Shown here piece by piece: positions 58,728 through 64,000 of a stretch of 64,000 nucleotides of DNA. Every line of letters begins with the position of its first letter. Position 1 is the stretch's first letter. A program made the position numbers and the translations under genes. Below the pieces are notes generated by a model, which worked only from the letters and a program-made list of their open reading frames with translations, searched no databases and was not told where the DNA came from. The DNA lies in assembly GCA_947561585.1 (NCBI GenBank), contig CANNZV010000324.1, positions 248,001-312,000 on the forward strand. Direction: 5' to 3'. This stretch comes from Caprella mutica (taxonomy: Eukaryota > Arthropoda > Malacostraca > Amphipoda > Caprellidae).

Positions 58728-61700
58728 TAAATATATTTGTATATTCTCTCTAATAGTTAAAATGTTATCAATTCAATGTATAGATATTCCGATGATTGTA
58801 AGATACTGTAAATATGTTAATTGCCAAATAAATTATTATCGAATTTCCATGAATCTCGATCCACCTATTTCATGTTTTTCTATCGGTATCCAAGATGCTG
58901 TATACCTTGATACATTAATTATGATGATTTTAATTTTTTTCATATAAATTCCAAAATTTAATGATAATGTATTCTATAATACCTATTTCTTAGAAATATA
59001 GTATTATTTACCGTATCTCAAAGTTTCGAACTCCTAATTCTATCATATGAAATAATTTTATTATATTGCAGTTGTGGCAAGACAGATTTCTTGTAAAAAA
59101 TTATATTTTTCTCCTTCAGAACTTAAGACTGAGACAGAAAATATCAGGGTTCACCATAAGAAAAGATATAGCAATGAAATGTTAGAAATTTATAATGAAA
59201 AAGCACCGATTATATTATCAAAATAACGACTCTGACTTTTTTTAAATGGGAATAATTCAGGGACATGAAGCTTTAGCCTCCTTAATTAAAGCAATACAAA
59301 ATTTGCTTGAATGGGACCTTTGACACAGGTTACTCAGAATATTTTGATTTTGTTTAACCCCCACTTTCCAAGCACAGGGAGTGTCCAAGAACTGCAACGA
59401 TATTCTGATCTTCATGTTGTTGCTATTGTAGGGTAAGTTCAGAGTTATCGAACAGTTTCACATTACGATCATATTTAGAAAAATAATTATAATTAATATT
59501 AGTGAATTCTTGATACCTGCAGGTAAGAAAGATACAAATTAAAATATGTATTAAGCAATATTTATTACTCTGAGTTTGTACTTATTTGAAGGCGAAAAGT
59601 ACATATTTAAAAAAGAACAATTTCGATAAAATCTAACTTGTGATTGTAGGGATTCAAGAAAATGGACAATAGGAAGTGAATAGGAATAAGTGAATATTCC
59701 TGGAGCTAAATAGTACCGGAGTAAATATTCACTAAATGGATATTGAAAACAGTTTTGAATATCCAAAAGAAGGTATTAAAAGAAGCGAACATTCCAGTAA
59801 CAAACACGCAGGGTATGCTCGATACGTAAAATATAATTGAAAATGAAACTATTAATTACATAACTAATTTGGTTCAAAATCTCTTCAATAAATTGTACGA
59901 AATAAAAAGATTCCATAACAACGACAATTAACTACAAAAGAAATCTAAAATATTTCTCCAAGTACATTCTTTTTCAAATTCAAACAGATAATTCTGCAAC
60001 TTTTGTTAAACAAAATAAAAAATATATTTTGATTAAAGAATGTCTTTTCTTCTGAAGAAATTTCTGGTCAGTCTTTGATAAAAAAAACTTCCCCATTGGT
60101 TTATAAACAAATTCAGACATACTTGACATTCATTGTGATGCCATTTTCTAATTTTAAAAGTTGTTCAAAAAATTGACATTCATTGTGATGCCATTTTTCT
60201 AATTTTTAAAAGTTGTTCAAAAAATTGACATTCATTGTGATGCCATTTTTCTAATTTTTAAAAGTTGTTCAAAAAATTGACATTCATTGTGATGCCATTT
60301 TTCTAATTTTTAAAAGTTGTTCAAAAAATTGACATTCATTGTGATGCCATTTTCTAATTTTTAAAAGTTGTTCAAAAAATTCACATTCATTGTGATGCCA
60401 TTTTTCTAATTTTTAAAAGTTGTTCAAAATATTGACAATATTGCTGTGTTAGTTGAGGTATTTTTAAAATTAAAATATAGTGTTGGAGAGTAGGTATATT
60501 GCTTTTTCTTCTGTCTGTATTCCTACAATGCAATACTATACTCTGTTACAATATATTTGAACAAGATATAGAAAAATAAATATTTCGGCTATTTTTATTG
60601 CATATAATGCTGCTCAGTAAACCGGACAAATGAACCTTTTTTTCGGACATAGGATAATAATATATTTCTAGAAGTTAAAATGTTTTCAATTTTATGATAA
60701 AGAAATTTGGATGATATTAAGATACTGTAAAAATCCTAGTTGGTAAATAAATTAATGTTGGATTTCCAAAAAAATCGATCTAACTACTTGATGTTTTAAG
60801 TTGGTTCTACTGTGCATAGGTTCTATTGGAAACTTATTTTCTATTCAACTGATTTCTTTTGACTACAATAAATATTATTTTTTTTGGGATGCAGTGTGCA
60901 CAGTCTAAATATTTTCTAAAAATATCATAAAGTCTCACCACCAGGTGGCGTTTTAACTCCTCTCAGAGTGTCTTTGTATGCTTTTGTTCTCAGACATTTA
61001 TTGGCAGTAATGGAATGCAGGTGAAATATTTAGTTTCCATTGGGCTGTTGTCTAGGTAGGGTGAGTTAATTGTTTAGAACTATAGCAGGTTGAGTATCTG
61101 GTTCTGGAAGAATGAATGCTGACCAGGTTGTTCCTCTTGTGTCCTTATCTTTAATATTAAACCTTGATAATTTGTGATTTAGGTCCGCCTCTCAATTTTG
61201 ATACTTAAAATTGGAACAACACAATTTACGTTTATAGGTTTTTCAGTAATACCATATGTTGTGGAATCTCTTCACTTACCAGAGCTGGCACAATTAATTT
61301 TTCGGTAGGTTTGGTTCAATTTGGTTGTTTTGAATGTTAAATTGCAGTTCTTTTCAGATATGACATCAAATATTTGTGGGAATGTTTGACGCCTACCCAA
61401 CCTCCTTCCAGGTCATTACACAATCATGAAGTGTTAAGTACGACAAATTAGCAGATACAAGGAACTGCATTAACGGTTTCAAGTCGCATAAAGACAATGT
61501 CAAAAACATGTAAAAGACTGAAAAATCGCAATGTACGTTAAATTAGTTCCAACCTAATGTTATTTCTACCGGAAATTAAATTGCGCTATATCTCGAAACT
61601 AATCTTTGCACAGATAGCGGTATTCCTGAATAAATTCTTAAATTGTGTCCTCATACCTATTTCAAGTAACTGCCTCGCCAATATATACATCAAACAAATA

Positions 61701-62514
61701 TAAAAAGTGAGCAAGTAGATATACTTCAATCGAGCCCCAAGGAGCTTTATATTCTAATGGAAGAGAAGGGGAGTGGTATCCCTTGTCCCTGAATAATTTG
61801 TTGTTATTAGGATTTCTTATTATTACCATCCATGTTTATCCTTTTTAACGCTACTTTCAGTTCTAGAAAATATCGCTGGGTTTTACTCTTCTTTAACTAT
61901 GAGATTTTGGGGTTTTGTTTTAGGAAGGCTCATATGTTTAATTTACTATCAACTTTTAATTTTAATATTTTCTATATTGGGCAACTCTCTCGTTTGACTG
62001 CTTCTTTCAGTCCCTTGTATTCAAATTAGTTTTTACGTCACTAATCACCTGCTTGGGGATTAGTGACCCTCGGGGACCTAAACTAATCCCACAGACGTAG
62101 ATGCAAATATTTTCATAAGATTTAGAAGCAAAATTTCTAACTTTTTTCGAGTAGTTGAAATGTTATTAATTAATGATATAGAAATATTGTTGATTGTAAG
62201 ATACTTTAAAAATAAAAATTAACAAATTGGTAATTATCGAATTTACATCTCGGTCCAACTATTTGTTGTTTTCAGTGGGTTCTATTGCATTTACGTTTTG
62301 TATTATGCAAATGAATTCTTTTGACTAAGATTTATATTACATTCTCTGTACCTACTGAAATCTAGTTAGATACCCAGCTTTACTATTTTACATTTAATTC
62401 AAAATACATGATTTTTTCATATCATCTGAACATCAACAAGTCATGAGAAGAATGTAAACTTAATTCATCTATTTCAAAAAACCGCTTCGCAAATAAATAT
62501 TTCAATCAAACTTA
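58728..62514 (+). repeat. Flank unit T5
   Basis: Block order as T2; six copies of the 51-bp unit, CCACCAGGTGGCG at 60938, modules at about 58760, 60670 and 62150. Near-identical to T2 at its start and drifting from about 59460; its later part shares variants with T3 (for example ATTTACGTTTTGTATTATGC), so it is a mosaic. Confidence 0.85.
60123..60431. repeat. 51-bp tandem repeat, 6 copies
   Basis: Same unit as at 36132-36337; some copies have one extra T (CCATTTTTCTAA). Confidence 0.95.
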
Positions 62515-62518
62515 TTAA

Positions 62519-63299
62519 GGGGACTGTAAATGAAAAAATCGGAAATTTTTATAGATTTTTGTATCTCAGTAATAGATAGTTAATAGTGTCAAATATCTTC
62601 ATGGCGCCTGATTATACCCCCACCTTTGAGTGGCTAATAGTGAGAATCAGGGTCTTACGGGGATTTAGTGCCGCACAGAGCAATAAACTAATTTTTGAGT
62701 TTTTTATCCTTATTTTCTGACACTTCTAAAAAGTGTTAAATTTTTGTACTCAAAAGTATAGAACTATTTTTTGGTTGAAGCTATGGAACTGCTGTTTTTT
62801 TAATTTCATTCTTCAGGAAATTCTCTACAAGACTCTGAGAGCCGATTTTTGAATTTTGAATTATTTTTCGAAATAAGAATTTTTTTTGAAAATATTTTTT
62901 TGGAAAAAATTGATTTTACGAAATTTAGAAATCAGTTTCCAGCATTTTGTAGAGAATCGAATGCAAAAAAACAAAGCCGTAGCTTCAAAATGGTCGGAGT
63001 TCTAACTTTTAAAAAAAGTTCGAAAATCGTTCGAATAACCCATTTTCAATGCATCCAATCGAAAAAGTGTCTTAAACAAAAATGTCTTTTGAATACAAAA
63101 ATTTTACACTTTTTAAAAGTGTCAGAAAATGAGGATAAGAAACTCTAAAAATTAGTGTATTGCTCTGTGTGGCACTAAATTCCCGTGAGACCCTGATGAT
63201 GATCACTATTCAATTCTAAATTAAATTTTATATGTACGTACAAAGTTTCATAAACTTAACTTCATCAATAAATTTTTTCCGAAATCCATGTACGGTCCC
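62519..63299. mobile_element. Outer TTAA element, X3 side
   Basis: TTAA at 62515-62518 and 63300-63303; left end GGGGACTGTAAATG has T for C compared with the other copies. Confidence 0.75.
62646..63197. mobile_element. Inner fold-back element, X3 side
   Basis: ATCAGGGTCT...AGACCCTGAT, slightly shorter core than in the X1 and X2 copies. An open frame at 62849-63148 crosses the core and is not supported as a gene. Confidence 0.88.
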
Positions 63300-63662
63300 T
63301 TAAAAGCCACTTTCCTCTCTCATTGCTTATACTAGTTCCTAGTACTTCACGTCCTAGTCACGTTAGCAATATCACCTTTGGTTCTGTAGCAGAATTTAAA
63401 CACTTGATTAACAGGTGAACAAGTAGTTAGTCATCCATTCTAATTATTGTGCTTAGCTCAAGGTCCAGTGATTAGAAGAAAATTAGTCCCTGTCATTCAA
63501 TATTTTCTGATAATATTTTACATGCCGTGCGTGCGTAACATTGTTCTTATTTTAGTGATAAAGCCATTGATTTTTCTTTCCAGATTGAGTACGAAGTTCA
63601 ATTTTTTTAAGCTCGACTGGTGAGATATATTTGTCTCTAGCACAACTAATAACATCTATAAG
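63300..63662 (+). other. X3 upstream region
   Basis: Near-identical to the X1 and X2 upstream regions. Confidence 0.5.
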
Positions 63663-64000
63663 ATGGAAGAGGAAGACATCAAACCTAATATATTGAATCT
63701 AGATGTTCCTACTAGTCTGACCGACACGAAATTTAATTTTGATGTTGATGTCAAAATTGAGAGTGATATTGATATCAAGAATGAGGATTTTGATTATGGA
63801 AATCATTGCTCTGGATCAGTTCTGTCAGATGAGAAAATTGAGATGTCCGACATCGATGATTGTATTGATGGAATTAGTTCACCTGTTACTTCAAACGTAA
63901 CAGGTGATAGTGATAAGAAAATACAATTAATTAATGGTTCAGAATTTAATAATGGTGAAGAGTCAGACAAGTGTGGTGAATTATTCAGTCAGAAGGATCG
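63663..64000 (+). CDS. C2H2 zinc-finger protein X3, N-terminal part
   Basis: Open from ATG to the end of the window (112 codons). Differs from X1 by a few residues (MEEEDIKPNI for MEEVDIKPNV, T22 for M22, PVTSN for PATSN). Both SUMO-like motifs are present. The finger array lies beyond the window, so length and integrity are unknown. Confidence 0.85.
   Translation, partial: MEEEDIKPNILNLDVPTSLTDTKFNFDVDVKIESDIDIKNEDFDYGNHCSGSVLSDEKIEMSDIDDCIDGISSPVTSNVTGDSDKKIQLINGSEFNNGEESDKCGELFSQKD

Noticed and set aside
62849..63148. Frame through the inner fold-back element at X3
   Set aside because: It is produced by small deletions in the A/T core; the X1 and X2 copies do not keep it.

Overview
The window looks like AT-rich, repeat-dense nuclear DNA from an arthropod, most likely an insect; a hemipteran is possible but I cannot prove it. 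The grounds are a spliced metazoan gene (chondroitin sulfate synthase type), a cluster of C2H2 zinc-finger genes, a relic of a LINE reverse transcriptase, mariner-like and TTAA-type DNA elements, and long satellite arrays. I saw no bacterial or organellar genes, CRISPR array, rRNA or tRNA.

Layout. 1-2 kb holds a diverged patch of a 17-bp minisatellite and the tail of a LINE. 2.0-4.1 kb, minus strand, carries two well-supported exons of a CHSY1-like glycosyltransferase and a third in-phase candidate exon. 4.3-10.4 kb is a patchwork of non-autonomous DNA elements, a 17-bp array and a decayed transposon-associated Cys-rich gene. 10.8-14.8 kb is a satellite of about 86 copies of a 46-bp unit. 15.15-18.37 kb holds two mariner-like fold-back elements lying almost end to end.

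From 18.4 kb to the end the window is one locus: tandem units of about 8 kb, each with a C2H2 zinc-finger gene (or its wreck) and a shared flank of about 3.5 kb (called T here). The order is: diverged T0 - gene A (pseudogene, 24.2 kb) - Y1 - T1 - W1 (32.9 kb) - T2 - X1 (39.6 kb) - Y2 - T3 - X2 (48.3 kb) - Y3 - T4 - W2 (56.9 kb) - T5 - X3 (63.7 kb, runs off the end). W1 and W2 lie 23,993 bp apart and differ by one residue, so the locus has a higher-order period of three units, about 24 kb. X1, X2, W1, W2 and probably X3 have intact frames. A, Y1, Y2 and Y3 are broken; the Y copies run into an array of the same 17-bp minisatellite seen at 0.5 kb.

How the parts fit. The zinc-finger proteins share an acidic N-terminal module with a SUMO-consensus-like lysine and a C-terminal array of 6 to 13 fingers linked by TGEK-type linkers, so they are probably nuclear DNA-binding regulators. 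Array length changes by whole 28-residue fingers, and two of the three amino-acid differences between the duplicated triplets fall at predicted base-contact positions. This resembles the fast-evolving zinc-finger clusters known from vertebrates and insects, but a role in silencing repeats is only inference. The most unusual structural points are the dispersed array family with a shared GTGAC-GGACAAT edge, the nested TTAA/fold-back elements beside every X gene, and an older 200-bp module repeated inside the T units.
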